Shown here: positions 1 through 7,050 of the stretch, piece after piece | Position numbering within the stretch: position 1 is the first letter of the stretch | Layout of the letters: each line of letters opens with the position of its first letter | DNA from: Lysobacterales bacterium | GTDB taxonomy: Bacteria > Pseudomonadota > Gammaproteobacteria > Xanthomonadales > SZUA-36 | NCBI GenBank assembly: GCA_021648125.1 | Contig: JAKITK010000009.1 | Location: 1 to 64,000 of the forward strand | DNA length: 64,000 bases | Direction: 5' to 3' | Translations under genes and position numbers: made by a program | The notes under the pieces: model-generated | Databases searched by the model: none | Told to the model about the DNA's origin: nothing | Seen by the model: the letters and a program-made list of their open reading frames with translations, nothing else

Positions 1-1
1 G

Positions 2-244
2 GAAGTTGGTCGATGGCTTAAGGTCGTGCTACAGGGTTACTTTAATTACTATGCTGTACCGGGCAATTTGCGGGTGTTAGATAGTTTCAGGACAGCGGTA
101 ATACGCATGTGGATAAAGGCGATGAGGAGGCGAAGTCAACGGGGTAGTTCAGTACCGTGGCGGAAATTCGTTAGCCTCATCAGCCGGTTTATCCCGAAGG
201 CTCGAGCTGCCCACCCATACCCCAACCAGCGGTTGTGTGTTTGA
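2..244 (+). CDS. Group II intron-encoded maturase, C-terminal end (partial)
   Basis: The reading frame is open from base 2 to the stop at 242-244 and its 5' part lies outside the window. The residues seen (GYFNYYAVPGN, then a W-rich and R-rich stretch RRRSQRG and a final HPYPNQR) are the conserved C-terminal maturase/X-domain signature of group II intron reverse transcriptases. Such proteins bind their own intron RNA, help it splice, and reverse-transcribe it during retrohoming. The intron RNA 3' domains follow directly, which supports a genuine intron end rather than a stray RT fragment. The intron lies on the opposite strand to the neighbouring integron cassettes. Whether the full protein is intact cannot be judged here. 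Confidence 0.85.
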   Translation, partial: EVGRWLKVVLQGYFNYYAVPGNLRVLDSFRTAVIRMWIKAMRRRSQRGSSVPWRKFVSLISRFIPKARAAHPYPNQRLCV

Positions 245-254
245 CTCGATGTAG

Positions 255-322
255 GAGCCGTATGCGTTAGTAGCGCACGTACGGATCTGTGCGGGGGGTA
301 CCGGGTAACCGGTATTCCTACC
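255..322 (+). ncRNA. Group II intron RNA domains V and VI (3' end)
   Basis: Ten bases after the maturase stop begins a stem starting GAGCCGTATGCG and closing CGCACGTACGG across a short loop. This has the size and shape of catalytic domain V (about 255-287). A second hairpin follows at about 289-322, with arms TACCGG/CCGGTA around a GTAA loop and a CCTAC end, as expected for domain VI and the 3' splice site. I place the intron end near 320-322; the branch adenosine is not assigned. Maturase, DV and DVI in this order are the standard 3' architecture of a bacterial group II intron. Confidence 0.82.
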
Positions 323-865
323 ATGACTCAAGCAGAAGCATTCCCGATTTTGCCATGATAGAAAATCTCCCATTGCCGACAATGGCGTGGGTGAATTTAC
401 TTAATCAATTGAGGGCAACTTGTTGATTAGTATCATACTGACCAACAACATTGTTCCACTTAATTAATCTAATCGGTGAGTCAATGCACTCATCAGGCTG
501 TCAGTAATTTTCAACTTTTGTTCGTGGCAATAACGGGAATCAGGCTAAAAGGCACCTGTCCCCATGGTCTTCCCATGGTCGCTGCGACTGCTCGAACGAC
601 TCGTTATATGATTGGTCGCTGTTTGCAGTTTAATTGAGCTAATATTCACGATCCTGTGCTCCCCAAATAGTACCGACAAAATTACAAGTTGCTCGAGTCT
701 TGGTGGTATAAAGGTAACTGTAAGGTCTGGCTTAAGCCAGCTTAGCCTGCCTTACAGTTACCTTTATACCATAAATTCGATGCCCCGAAAATCGGATTTC
801 TCTTTTCTTTTCTGTAAGATTTATTATGAAATCTTTATAAGTCTTTTACTTTGGTGACCGGGCAG
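323..865. other. ORF-less stretch between intron and first cassette gene
   Basis: No convincing gene is present in these about 540 bases; the short ORFs have no recognisable content. Visible structures are a duplicated CCCATGGTC at about 563-583, a sequence resembling half of an attC at about 588-612 (rejected as a full site), and the perfect inverted repeat at 705-770. By position it may be a promoterless, gene-less last cassette of the array that the intron invaded, but that is inference. Confidence 0.5.
705..770. repeat. Perfect 21-bp inverted repeat (hairpin)
   Basis: Bases 705-725 are exactly complementary to 750-770, so the strand folds into a 21-bp stem with a 24-nt loop. The loop holds a smaller palindrome, CTGGCTTAAGCCAG, at 727-740. 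The stem is AT-rich at its base and no T-run follows, so it is not a typical terminator. No ORF crosses it. Possible identities are a miniature palindromic element, a folded DNA recombination site, or part of a structured RNA. Confidence 0.8.
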
Positions 866-924
866 GCATATAACGTCCGAAACAACGCGGAGGACTGTCC
901 GAGTTAATTGCGCTTGTTATGCCT
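866..924 (-). other. attC-like recombination site 1 (short)
   Basis: Read on the minus strand it begins GCATAAC, overlapping the stop codon of the preceding cassette gene, and ends with a GTTATATGC-type core after GGAC. The outer ATAAC/GTTAT boxes are complementary and the centre contains GGACAGTCC, a small palindrome. These are the folded-site features recognised by integron integrases: complementary outer R boxes and a palindromic centre. It is short (about 58 nt) and degenerate compared with sites 2 and 3, but its spacing after a gene end fits a cassette boundary. Confidence 0.6.
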
Positions 925-1393
925 TTTTGCCTCCAATATTATTGTTTAAAAGCATTTCCAGCATTTCTTCATTTGGGAGTGCCCTTGAGGGTACCATATG
1001 AAACATATTACTAGTAATGTATAGAAGATAAATCTCACCCGATGATTTCCATTTGTGGATATCACTCCATTTCAATTTGCTTTCACCAGATTCACTTTTG
1101 AAATTAACGCCTTGCTCAGTGATTTCCATTGTAATTTCGTTTCTCAGTGCTCGATTCTGTTTATATTGTTTCTTTGCATTAAAAGGGATTAGACAAAAAA
1201 GAACAAGGAAATATCCAGATACACCACCAACTACTGAGCCAGTAGCTATAATTTTGTATTCTGTAAATATAGCGGCTAGGATTAAGATAATTCCGATAAA
1301 GATTAAAATAATCAAAGTATTCCTTGCTCCTCTTCCATGAAGTTGCATTGCCTGCACATTTTCCAACTCACTCAGCTTGTAGCTACAATCCAT
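917..1393 (-). CDS. Integron cassette protein, YcxB-like membrane protein
   Basis: The 158-residue protein has two hydrophobic segments (about residues 25-42 and 50-69) followed by a soluble C-terminal half. That half has the pattern of YcxB-like domains: a strand-rich stretch with 'GVNFKSESGESKLKWSDI', then a strand 'EIYLLYIT', then a 'MVPSRALP' turn. YcxB proteins are membrane proteins of unknown biochemical function. The stop codon lies inside the downstream attC site and another attC lies upstream, so this is a one-gene cassette. No promoter of its own is obvious. The family call is from pattern recognition only. Confidence 0.65.
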   Translation of the reverse strand: MDCSYKLSELENVQAMQLHGRGARNTLIILIFIGIILILAAIFTEYKIIATGSVVGGVSGYFLVLFCLIPFNAKKQYKQNRALRNEITMEITEQGVNFKSESGESKLKWSDIHKWKSSGEIYLLYITSNMFHMVPSRALPNEEMLEMLLNNNIGGKKA

Positions 1394-1403
1394 TATTTTC
1401 TCT

Positions 1404-1507
1404 TAGGCATAACGCCAAGCTAAGGGGTTTCGAGAACAGGCGGTTTTTTTGCGTTCTTTGCAAAAAAAGTGCGTGTTCTCGAAATCCCTCTTGAGCGTTT
1501 TGTATGA
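1404..1507 (-). other. attC site 2 (long, VCR-like)
   Basis: On the minus strand the site starts near an ACAAAACGCTCAAGAGGGA-type left end and finishes TTGGCGTTATGCC, which is the R' core. The arms TTTCGAGAACA and TGTTCTCGAAA are perfectly complementary, and an inner TTTTTTTGC/GCAAAAAAA pair extends the fold, giving an almost fully palindromic site of about 104 nt. Size and termini resemble Vibrio-type VCR sites of chromosomal integrons. It lies between the genes at 917-1393 and 1512-2048, exactly at a cassette junction. Confidence 0.8.
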
Positions 1508-1511
1508 TTGC

Positions 1512-2048
1512 TCACCCCCATTTCCCCTTGGGTTCAGCTATTCTTCCCAATAGATCTTCTACTCCTTGGATAAAATCTGCCTGCGCATGTGTTACCCCAC
1601 CACCGACTTTACCAATGCGGGCAATCAGGGCGATTGCTGAATCGGCTTGTTCTGGTGAAAAACTGGTTAGGCTGGGAGCCAATACGGAGCTCAAATCATC
1701 GCGGACTTCATCGCCTTTTCCGAGAAGATATGTACTCGATACCAATAGCCCAGCGGCATCGCGTTTTGATAAATGGAATTCGCTTTCAAACATATGCAAG
1801 ATTTCGTGTTTTTCTTCAGAGGTTATATCCCCATCGGCTTTTGCCGTCGCCGTTACGACAAGGGCCGTTGCTTCCATTGGGGTATCGAGACCGTAAATAG
1901 GATTGGCTTCGTACTGTTTCTTCCATTTCCTACGTCTTTTCCACAGCCATGGGTTTAGACCACCAAGGTCTATTCCCATTTCCGCAAGTCGGTGCAATAG
2001 CCACAGGACTGTGACTATTGATCCGAGCAACCCTATTATTATGTGCAT
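1512..2048 (-). CDS. Integron cassette protein, membrane-anchored TerB-like domain
   Basis: The 178-residue protein has an N-terminal hydrophobic segment (about residues 3-20), a basic stretch (KRRRKWKKQ) and a helical domain from about residue 58. The helical part, with 'ATAKADGDITSEEKHEIL' and later 'IALIARIGKVGGG', matches the TerB/DjlA-N type fold, in which an acidic loop follows an Ala-rich helix. TerB-like domains are linked to tellurite and stress islands and to membrane-associated complexes, but a precise role is not established for single-domain versions. An attC site lies at each end, so it is a one-gene cassette. The ATG at 2046-2048 has no strong ribosome site. Confidence 0.68.
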   Translation of the reverse strand: MHIIIGLLGSIVTVLWLLHRLAEMGIDLGGLNPWLWKRRRKWKKQYEANPIYGLDTPMEATALVVTATAKADGDITSEEKHEILHMFESEFHLSKRDAAGLLVSSTYLLGKGDEVRDDLSSVLAPSLTSFSPEQADSAIALIARIGKVGGGVTHAQADFIQGVEDLLGRIAEPKGKWG

Positions 2049-2070
2049 TTAAAAAACCTCAAACTAGCAA

Positions 2071-2144
2071 CCTAACGTCATGGCTAAGCCGACGCCGAAG
2101 GAGCGCCAGCGACGTAGGCGGTCGGCTTGAGCCAATTGTTAGCT
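2071..2144 (-). other. attC site 3 (classical about 74-nt site)
   Basis: On the minus strand the site runs from GCTAACAATTGGCTCAAGCC to GCGTCGGCTTAGCC and ends GACGTTAGG. Left and right cores (CTAAC / GTTAG) are complementary, as are the inner GGCTCAAGCCGAC and GTCGGCTTAGCC arms, with an imperfect centre. This is the textbook class-1-like attC layout. The preceding gene reads through most of the site and stops at a TAG inside it (2084-2086), a common arrangement in cassettes. Confidence 0.92.
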
Positions 2145-2767
2145 GACTTCGCTTCACGACAACTAATGTACTCAATTCTATGATGCAGCTTCATTTTCCA
2201 ATTTGTTGAAGGCTGCGATGGTTCTGGATATTTTAATCTAGAAATCATTCCCCATATATCATTCTGCTCCGCACCGGAAAGGTTATTTCCACAACGGTTG
2301 CAAAGCCCTTTTATCCCTATACATCCAGAACCATAGAACGCAATCGAGAGATATGCAGATGCGATTTGCAACTTACTTCTATGTCGAGAGACAGCAATTG
2401 CCAATATCTGCTCACGCACCTTGCGGCTCACCGTTCTATCGTAGCGACCAGTTACGACTCTTACAAATTGTTGCTCAACTGTGCTCGCACCCTGAACCCT
2501 GCCGTACCGTATGCGCACATATGCCGCTCTGGCCATGGCAATTGGATCCACACCTTGATGAAGGGCGCTTCGATGATCTTCCGCAGTGATTAGTGATACT
2601 AAGAACGGAAATGGCACTTTTCCCCTTGATGAATCGACTACGTCAAGGCAACTGGTAATCTCTGTGCGAATGCCACATATATTCCACAATTCGGCAATTC
2701 GAGAAAGCGCGATAAAAGGTCCCGATAAAATCAAAATTAATAATCTCAAAACATGCCTCGCTGCCAC
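2084..2767 (-). CDS. Integron cassette GT51 peptidoglycan glycosyltransferase
   Basis: The 227-residue protein has one N-terminal membrane helix (about 5-24) and a compact GT51 domain. Conserved blocks are in order: AEDH with the presumed catalytic Glu63, QGASTVEQQ at 92-100 (family QGGSTITQQ), RKVREQ with Glu119, and AYLSIAFYGSG at 138-148. GT51 enzymes polymerise lipid II into glycan strands; stand-alone versions are monofunctional glycosyltransferases. No transpeptidase domain follows. The start is GTG at 2765-2767, overlapping the end of the upstream gene by 22 nt, so translation is probably coupled. The last about 20 residues (NWLKPTAYVAGAPS...) are encoded by the attC site itself. Confidence 0.78.
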   Translation of the reverse strand: MAARHVLRLLILILSGPFIALSRIAELWNICGIRTEITSCLDVVDSSRGKVPFPFLVSLITAEDHRSALHQGVDPIAMARAAYVRIRYGRVQGASTVEQQFVRVVTGRYDRTVSRKVREQILAIAVSRHRSKLQIASAYLSIAFYGSGCIGIKGLCNRCGNNLSGAEQNDIWGMISRLKYPEPSQPSTNWKMKLHHRIEYISCREAKSANNWLKPTAYVAGAPSASA

Positions 2768-3240
2768 GTAACTTCACCGTCTTGGTTTGCAACCATTGAA
2801 TTGAATGCACCTAGCATTTCTTTATCAGATCTAATAACCACATCATAGAAATTTGTGGATTCCCTACCATGTCCGTCCTCGACCACATGAAGGTACAAAC
2901 GATCCTTTGCGAAGTAGTTCTTTCCCAAGTATCCGTCAACTACTCCTCTTGTTCTATTTTCTCCAACATAATCTCTTTCTCCAGTAGAAGAGTTTTCATA
3001 GATTTTTTCGGCTGTGCCATGAATACGATTACCTTCTCGCCACAGCATGGCCACATACCTCAGAACCATTCCGGTATATGGTTCGTACGAAGTGTTTATA
3101 GTGCGTATTTCGAAGTACCATCGCCCGGTAATATCTGGAATTGAGAATAATTTTTCCCTTGCCCAGAAGAAAAGCAACGCGAGTGTTACACCACCAATGA
3201 CCGTGGCTATTATGTTGGGGATAAAACTGTCAAAATTCAT
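2746..3240 (-). CDS. Integron cassette protein with N-terminal membrane anchor and strand-rich domain
   Basis: The 164-residue protein is not assigned to a named family. An N-terminal hydrophobic helix (about residues 7-27) is followed by a strand-rich region beginning 'DITGRWYFEIRT', a lipocalin/beta-barrel-like opening. It contains many aromatic and charged residues and no obvious catalytic motif. The arrangement is reminiscent of membrane-plus-beta-barrel effectors known from cyclic-nucleotide defence systems, but no partner synthase is present and I regard this only as a lead. It is the first gene after the attI-like boundary and overlaps the GT51 gene, forming a two-gene cassette. Confidence 0.6.
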   Translation of the reverse strand: MNFDSFIPNIIATVIGGVTLALLFFWAREKLFSIPDITGRWYFEIRTINTSYEPYTGMVLRYVAMLWREGNRIHGTAEKIYENSSTGERDYVGENRTRGVVDGYLGKNYFAKDRLYLHVVEDGHGRESTNFYDVVIRSDKEMLGAFNSMVANQDGEVTWQRGMF

Positions 3241-3261
3241 TTAGTCATCCATTGGTTTCGT

Positions 3262-3330
3262 GCAGCTAACTTTGATTTATACAGCCAAACCTGAATATCA
3301 AGCGATATTTCTGTATAAGAATTTTCATTA
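3262..3330 (-). other. attI-like (or remnant attC) boundary of the cassette array
   Basis: On the minus strand the sequence ATAAATCAAAGTTAGCTGC ends in a GTTAGCT core (3264-3270), preceding the first cassette gene by about 25 nt. The AAA(T)CAAAGTTAG shape resembles the recombination end of attI1. No complementary left box typical of attC was found in the next 100 nt, which favours attI. A second GTTAGCA core lies at 3379-3385 on the same strand. The integrase gene that should diverge from an attI site is absent. Confidence 0.45.
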
Positions 3331-3794
3331 GTCATATCGTGCTATCAATCCCATTGATTTGCAAGTGAAAATATTAATTGCTAACTAGAGATGAATAAAT
3401 AGACAAAAATATTCCTGGATAAAAGCGGTATATTCTTACTTAAGCGAGGGTAAGTCGTTGATAGTCGGATTGTTGGAAGTGAATTAGCCTAGTTATACAG
3501 AGTTGGGGTGGGGTATGTCAAAGCTTGTAAATTAGGTGGGAAATACAGTTTATTGTGCATCACAACACGATTGAGGAAGGTATCTTCTAACCTATTGCTT
3601 GGTTTCGAATGAGATCCCGACTCGGTGGCCGGGAAGGTAGTTTTCACTTAGTTGTATTATTTTTTAGATAGTCTCTGCTGTTATTTTAAGTCTACTTTGA
3701 TGTTTATATATTTATTTTGTTCGCTAGGTTTTTTTATTTTTACTGCGAGCGGTAGGCACTAAAAACTCAAGGTCGAATCCGTAGACTCTGATAA
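3331..3794. other. AT-rich gene-free stretch, expected integrase position
   Basis: No ORF, RNA gene or clear repeat is seen in about 460 bases. In an intact integron, intI would lie here on the plus strand, diverging from the attI-like site. No stretch encoding recognisable tyrosine-recombinase motifs is visible in any frame. The cassette array therefore looks integrase-less, either by deletion or because the array was transplanted. Confidence 0.6.
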
Positions 3795-4658
3795 TTAATT
3801 TAACAAGCGAGCCATTCGGGTGCGCATTTCTCGGATCAATTGTGGGTCGTTGGCAAGCTGGAAAGCTGCTACCAGGCTGCGTTGCGCCAGGCCATCTTGA
3901 TACTCCCGGTTGCGTTGTAATAATTCCAGCAACTGCTCCATGCCCTTACGATAGTCGCCACTGACGAGGGCGTGGGCGGCTAGTTGATAACGGCTGTTAT
4001 GTTCATCGCCATTGTCTGCCAAAGTTTTTTCTAGTTCTGTAACCGTTGGCGCATCACTCAAGGCTTTGCTGAATTCAAGTGCACCGAAAAGTGCTTTGCC
4101 TTCCATGCTGTCACGGATTTCTAGTGGCAGGGACTGCAGAATATCTTCAGCAAGTTGGGTTTCACCCAGTTGCATTTGTACTTGTACTAGTTTTAGTTTC
4201 AGTTGGTTGTCATCTGGGTTTTGACCAAATTGTTCTTCCAGCAGGCTTCGGGCGGCTTCTAGTTGCCCGGTACTGATGGCTTCATCAATCAATTCGGCGG
4301 GGGAGAGGGCTTTTTCCGGTAATAGCGCAGTAATTTTATCGCGGATAACCGATTCTGGTTGCACACCCATAAAATGATCAGCCACTTGGCCGTCTTTCAG
4401 CATTAATACGGTAGGTAGCGACTGCACACCCATTTGACCGGCGAGTGCCTGTTGTTCATCGGCATTTACTTTGACCAGTTTGACCTGGCCGGCAAATTCA
4501 GTCACCAGTTTATCGAGAATGGGCAACAGGGTTTTGCAGGGCTCGCACCAGTCGGCCCAGACATCAACCAGAACCAGTTGTTGCTTGGAAGCGCTTAGGG
4601 CTTCGACTTCAAAGTTTTCAGCAGTGCCGTCGATAATATTAGGGTTTGTTTGATCCAT
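3795..4658 (-). CDS. cnoX: Thioredoxin-TPR co-chaperone CnoX (YbbN)
   Basis: The 287-residue protein has an N-terminal thioredoxin fold with a WCEPC active site (Cys38/Cys41) and a C-terminal TPR-like helical half (about residues 115-287). CnoX/YbbN is a cytoplasmic holdase that protects substrates from oxidation and passes them to GroEL or DnaK. The E. coli protein lacks a CXXC active site, whereas this one keeps it, as in the Caulobacter type, so thiol-disulfide activity is expected. I chose the ATG at 4656-4658 because the upstream in-frame TTG (4668-4670) overlaps the GGAAAC ribosome site. It is transcribed divergently from the ABC exporter. Confidence 0.9.
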   Translation of the reverse strand: MDQTNPNIIDGTAENFEVEALSASKQQLVLVDVWADWCEPCKTLLPILDKLVTEFAGQVKLVKVNADEQQALAGQMGVQSLPTVLMLKDGQVADHFMGVQPESVIRDKITALLPEKALSPAELIDEAISTGQLEAARSLLEEQFGQNPDDNQLKLKLVQVQMQLGETQLAEDILQSLPLEIRDSMEGKALFGALEFSKALSDAPTVTELEKTLADNGDEHNSRYQLAAHALVSGDYRKGMEQLLELLQRNREYQDGLAQRSLVAAFQLANDPQLIREMRTRMARLLN

Positions 4659-4814
4659 TTTAGTTTCCAACTTGATTCTGGGAGTTTATGCTCAATATAT
4701 AATATGTGCGGTTTAATTTCGGGGTTTCAAGATGCGGTTTCAAGATAGCTATCCAACTTAGCAACCAACCCAACATCCTATTTATCAGTCTAAAGTTTAA
4801 AAAAAGTAAAAATA

Positions 4815-6584
4815 ATGAGAAAAGAGATAATCGATCGTGAAAAATCCAAGGATATGTCCCACCTGCGGGGGCTTTTTCCCTATGTGACCCGTTACCGCAA
4901 ATATATTTTCCTGGCGCTGTTGTTTCTGGTGCTTGGTGCTGCCACTACGCTTTATTTTCCGGTGGCCCTACGGCATGTTATTGATCTTGGTTTTGCTGAA
5001 GGTCAGCATGAAAAAATCGATCAATATTTCTGGATTATGTTTGCGGTTTCAATTTTGATGGCGATATTTACCTCCTTGCGCTATTACTGGGTATCTTGGC
5101 TTGGCCAACGGGTGGTCACCGATATTCGCAAAGATGTGTTTGCCCGGGTTGTTGGTATGTCACCCTCGTTTTTTGAGACCACCCGTACGGGTGAAATTCT
5201 CTCACGCATCAATACCGATACCACTTTGGTGGAAAGCGTGGTTGGCAGTACTTTTTCTGTCACTTTGCGTAGTATCGTTATGTTGATAGGCTCGATGATA
5301 ATGATGATTGTTTCTAGCCCGAAACTGGCGGGAATGATCCTGCTGCTGATCCCGGTAATTATTGTGCCGATTATTCTCTTTGGGCGTAAAGTCAGGAAGC
5401 TTTCAAAACAATCACAGGATCGGATTGCCGACAGCTCGGCACTCGCAACTGAAACCATCTACGCTATCCATACTGTGCAATCTTATGCCCAGAGTGAGCG
5501 CGAAAATAAACGTTTTTCAGAAGCTGTACTGCAAGCTTTTTCGACTTCGGTTAAACGCATCGCGGCTGCCACCAGCATGAGTATGGCAGTGATAATTATG
5601 GTGCTTGGCGGGATTATTTTTGTCCTTTGGCTGGGCGCTCAGGCCGTTATCGAGGGTACTATGACCGCAGGCACACTGAGCCAGTTTTTACTCTATGCCA
5701 TTATCGCCGCATCCACAGCAGGTGGGCTGACAGCAGTCTGGAGTGAACTGCAGCGGGCGGCAGGTGCATTGGAAAGGATTACTGAATTATTGAATATGCA
5801 AAGTGATATTCAGTCACCTGAAGATGCGCATATATTTACCGAGAAAGTAAAAGGCAATATTGAGCTGCAAGCTGTCACTTTTACTTATCCTTCCAGATTG
5901 GATCAGCCGGTACTGGAAGCTATCAGCCTTAATATTAAAGCCGGTGAAACCGTTGCTATAGTGGGCCCGTCCGGTGCGGGTAAGACCACCCTATTTCAAC
6001 TGTTAATGCGTTTTTATGATCCGCAGCAGGGCGTAATAAAGATTGATGATGTAGCGCTAACTACGTTGGAGCTAGACAGCTTACGCCAACAGATGGCGCT
6101 GGTATCCCAAGATGTGACTATATTTTCCACCAATGCGCTTGAAAATATCCGCTACGGTCGGCCGGATGCCACTGATGAACAGGTATATGAGGCTGCCAAA
6201 GCCGCAAATGCCGATGTCTTTATCGAAGATCTGGCGGAACAATACAAAACTTTTCTGGGCGAGCGCGGGGTACGGCTTTCCGGCGGCCAGGCACAACGGC
6301 TTTCTATTGCCCGGGCACTGTTAACTGATCCGCCTATTTTGTTGCTGGATGAAGCCACTTCAGCACTGGATGCCCGCAGTGAAAAACTGGTACAGCAGGC
6401 ATTAGATGAGTTGATGCGGGATCGAACCACACTGGTGATCGCACACAGATTAGCTACTGTGCGTAAAGCTGACAGGATTGTAGTAATGAATGAAGGTAGG
6501 GTGGTCGCCGAGGGTTCACACGATAAGCTTATCGAAAGTAATGAATTGTATCGCAATCTGGCTGAATTACAGTTTTTGGTGTAG
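4815..6584 (+). CDS. ABC half-exporter (permease fused to ATPase), MsbA/multidrug type
   Basis: The 589-residue protein has six predicted membrane helices in the first about 320 residues and an ABC ATPase domain behind. The ATPase has Walker A GPSGAGKTT (about residue 384), signature LSGGQAQR, Walker B ILLLDEATSALD and the switch His in AHRLATV. It would dimerise and export a lipid or hydrophobic compound from the inner membrane. No substrate-specific partner gene is adjacent, so the substrate is unknown. A weaker alternative start is the ATG at 4854. All catalytic motifs are intact. Confidence 0.9.
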   Translation: MRKEIIDREKSKDMSHLRGLFPYVTRYRKYIFLALLFLVLGAATTLYFPVALRHVIDLGFAEGQHEKIDQYFWIMFAVSILMAIFTSLRYYWVSWLGQRVVTDIRKDVFARVVGMSPSFFETTRTGEILSRINTDTTLVESVVGSTFSVTLRSIVMLIGSMIMMIVSSPKLAGMILLLIPVIIVPIILFGRKVRKLSKQSQDRIADSSALATETIYAIHTVQSYAQSERENKRFSEAVLQAFSTSVKRIAAATSMSMAVIIMVLGGIIFVLWLGAQAVIEGTMTAGTLSQFLLYAIIAASTAGGLTAVWSELQRAAGALERITELLNMQSDIQSPEDAHIFTEKVKGNIELQAVTFTYPSRLDQPVLEAISLNIKAGETVAIVGPSGAGKTTLFQLLMRFYDPQQGVIKIDDVALTTLELDSLRQQMALVSQDVTIFSTNALENIRYGRPDATDEQVYEAAKAANADVFIEDLAEQYKTFLGERGVRLSGGQAQRLSIARALLTDPPILLLDEATSALDARSEKLVQQALDELMRDRTTLVIAHRLATVRKADRIVVMNEGRVVAEGSHDKLIESNELYRNLAELQFLV

Positions 6585-6626
6585 GGGTTTGACTGGCGGT
6601 TGAGTCACTTGGTTCACGCCAAATTA

Positions 6627-6749
6627 TTAGTCGTTTATATCAAAGCTAGCAATACCCCCCAATTTTACTGTGAGCTCTTCGCCATCATGGGCTTTTTGCA
6701 GGTAACTCAACAAATTGGCCCTGAAGTCGCTGATATTTATGTTTTGCAT
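6627..6749 (-). CDS. Truncated Phd/YefM-type antitoxin (40 residues, orphan)
   Basis: A short ORF encodes 40 residues beginning MQNINISDFRANLLSYLQ and continuing KAHDGEELTV. This is the N-terminal DNA-binding half of Phd/YefM antitoxins: an ISDFRANL opening followed by GE-x-TV. A good ribosome site (GAGGTG) precedes the ATG. Normal family members have about 75-85 residues, so the toxin-neutralising C-terminus is missing, and no toxin gene follows. It is either a relic of a toxin-antitoxin pair or a free autorepressor-like peptide. Confidence 0.7.
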   Translation of the reverse strand: MQNINISDFRANLLSYLQKAHDGEELTVKLGGIASFDIND

Positions 6750-6779
6750 AATTCACCTCTTTATTGGATGGTACAATAA

Positions 6780-6799
6780 TACTGTATATATGTAGCATA
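6780..6799. promoter_or_regulatory. LexA-box-like palindrome upstream of the antitoxin remnant
   Basis: TACTGTATATATGTAGCATA matches the enterobacterial SOS-box consensus at about 16 of 20 positions, with an intact CTGT left half and a degraded right half. It lies about 30 bp upstream of the antitoxin start codon, where an operator would be expected. The remaining bases up to 7050 hold no gene or repeat that I can recognise. Confidence 0.35.
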
Positions 6800-7050
6800 A
6801 ATGGTAGTGAAAGTGAATGATGAGAAATGGTGGGAATGCTTCTACTGGGTGTGTCTATCCAAATCTTTGATTAAGTAAGCTCACCCACGCTAATGTAAGA
6901 AATGTGAGATTTCCTCCCGTGGTAAAAACTGGAAATCTATTACTGACCACCTGCCCAAAGCTTTTCTCGTAAGCTTTTACAAACTTTACTGTTTCAAACT
7001 TTACCAAATTTAAAAGCGGATCTATGCCAACAAAACTGGAATAAAGTATC

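Noticed and set aside
520-612. A fourth attC site between the intron and the hairpin
   Set aside because: On the minus strand it starts ATATAACGAG and ends near CCCGTTATTG, but the inner arms are not complementary, so it does not fold as an attC.
612-857. 81-residue ORF on the plus strand
   Set aside because: It overlaps the perfect hairpin and attC 1, has no ribosome site and no recognisable protein features.
3601-3640. GC-rich patch with CCCGACTCGG/GGCCGGGA words as a possible tRNA or attachment site
   Set aside because: It does not fold into a cloverleaf and has no repeat partner in the window.
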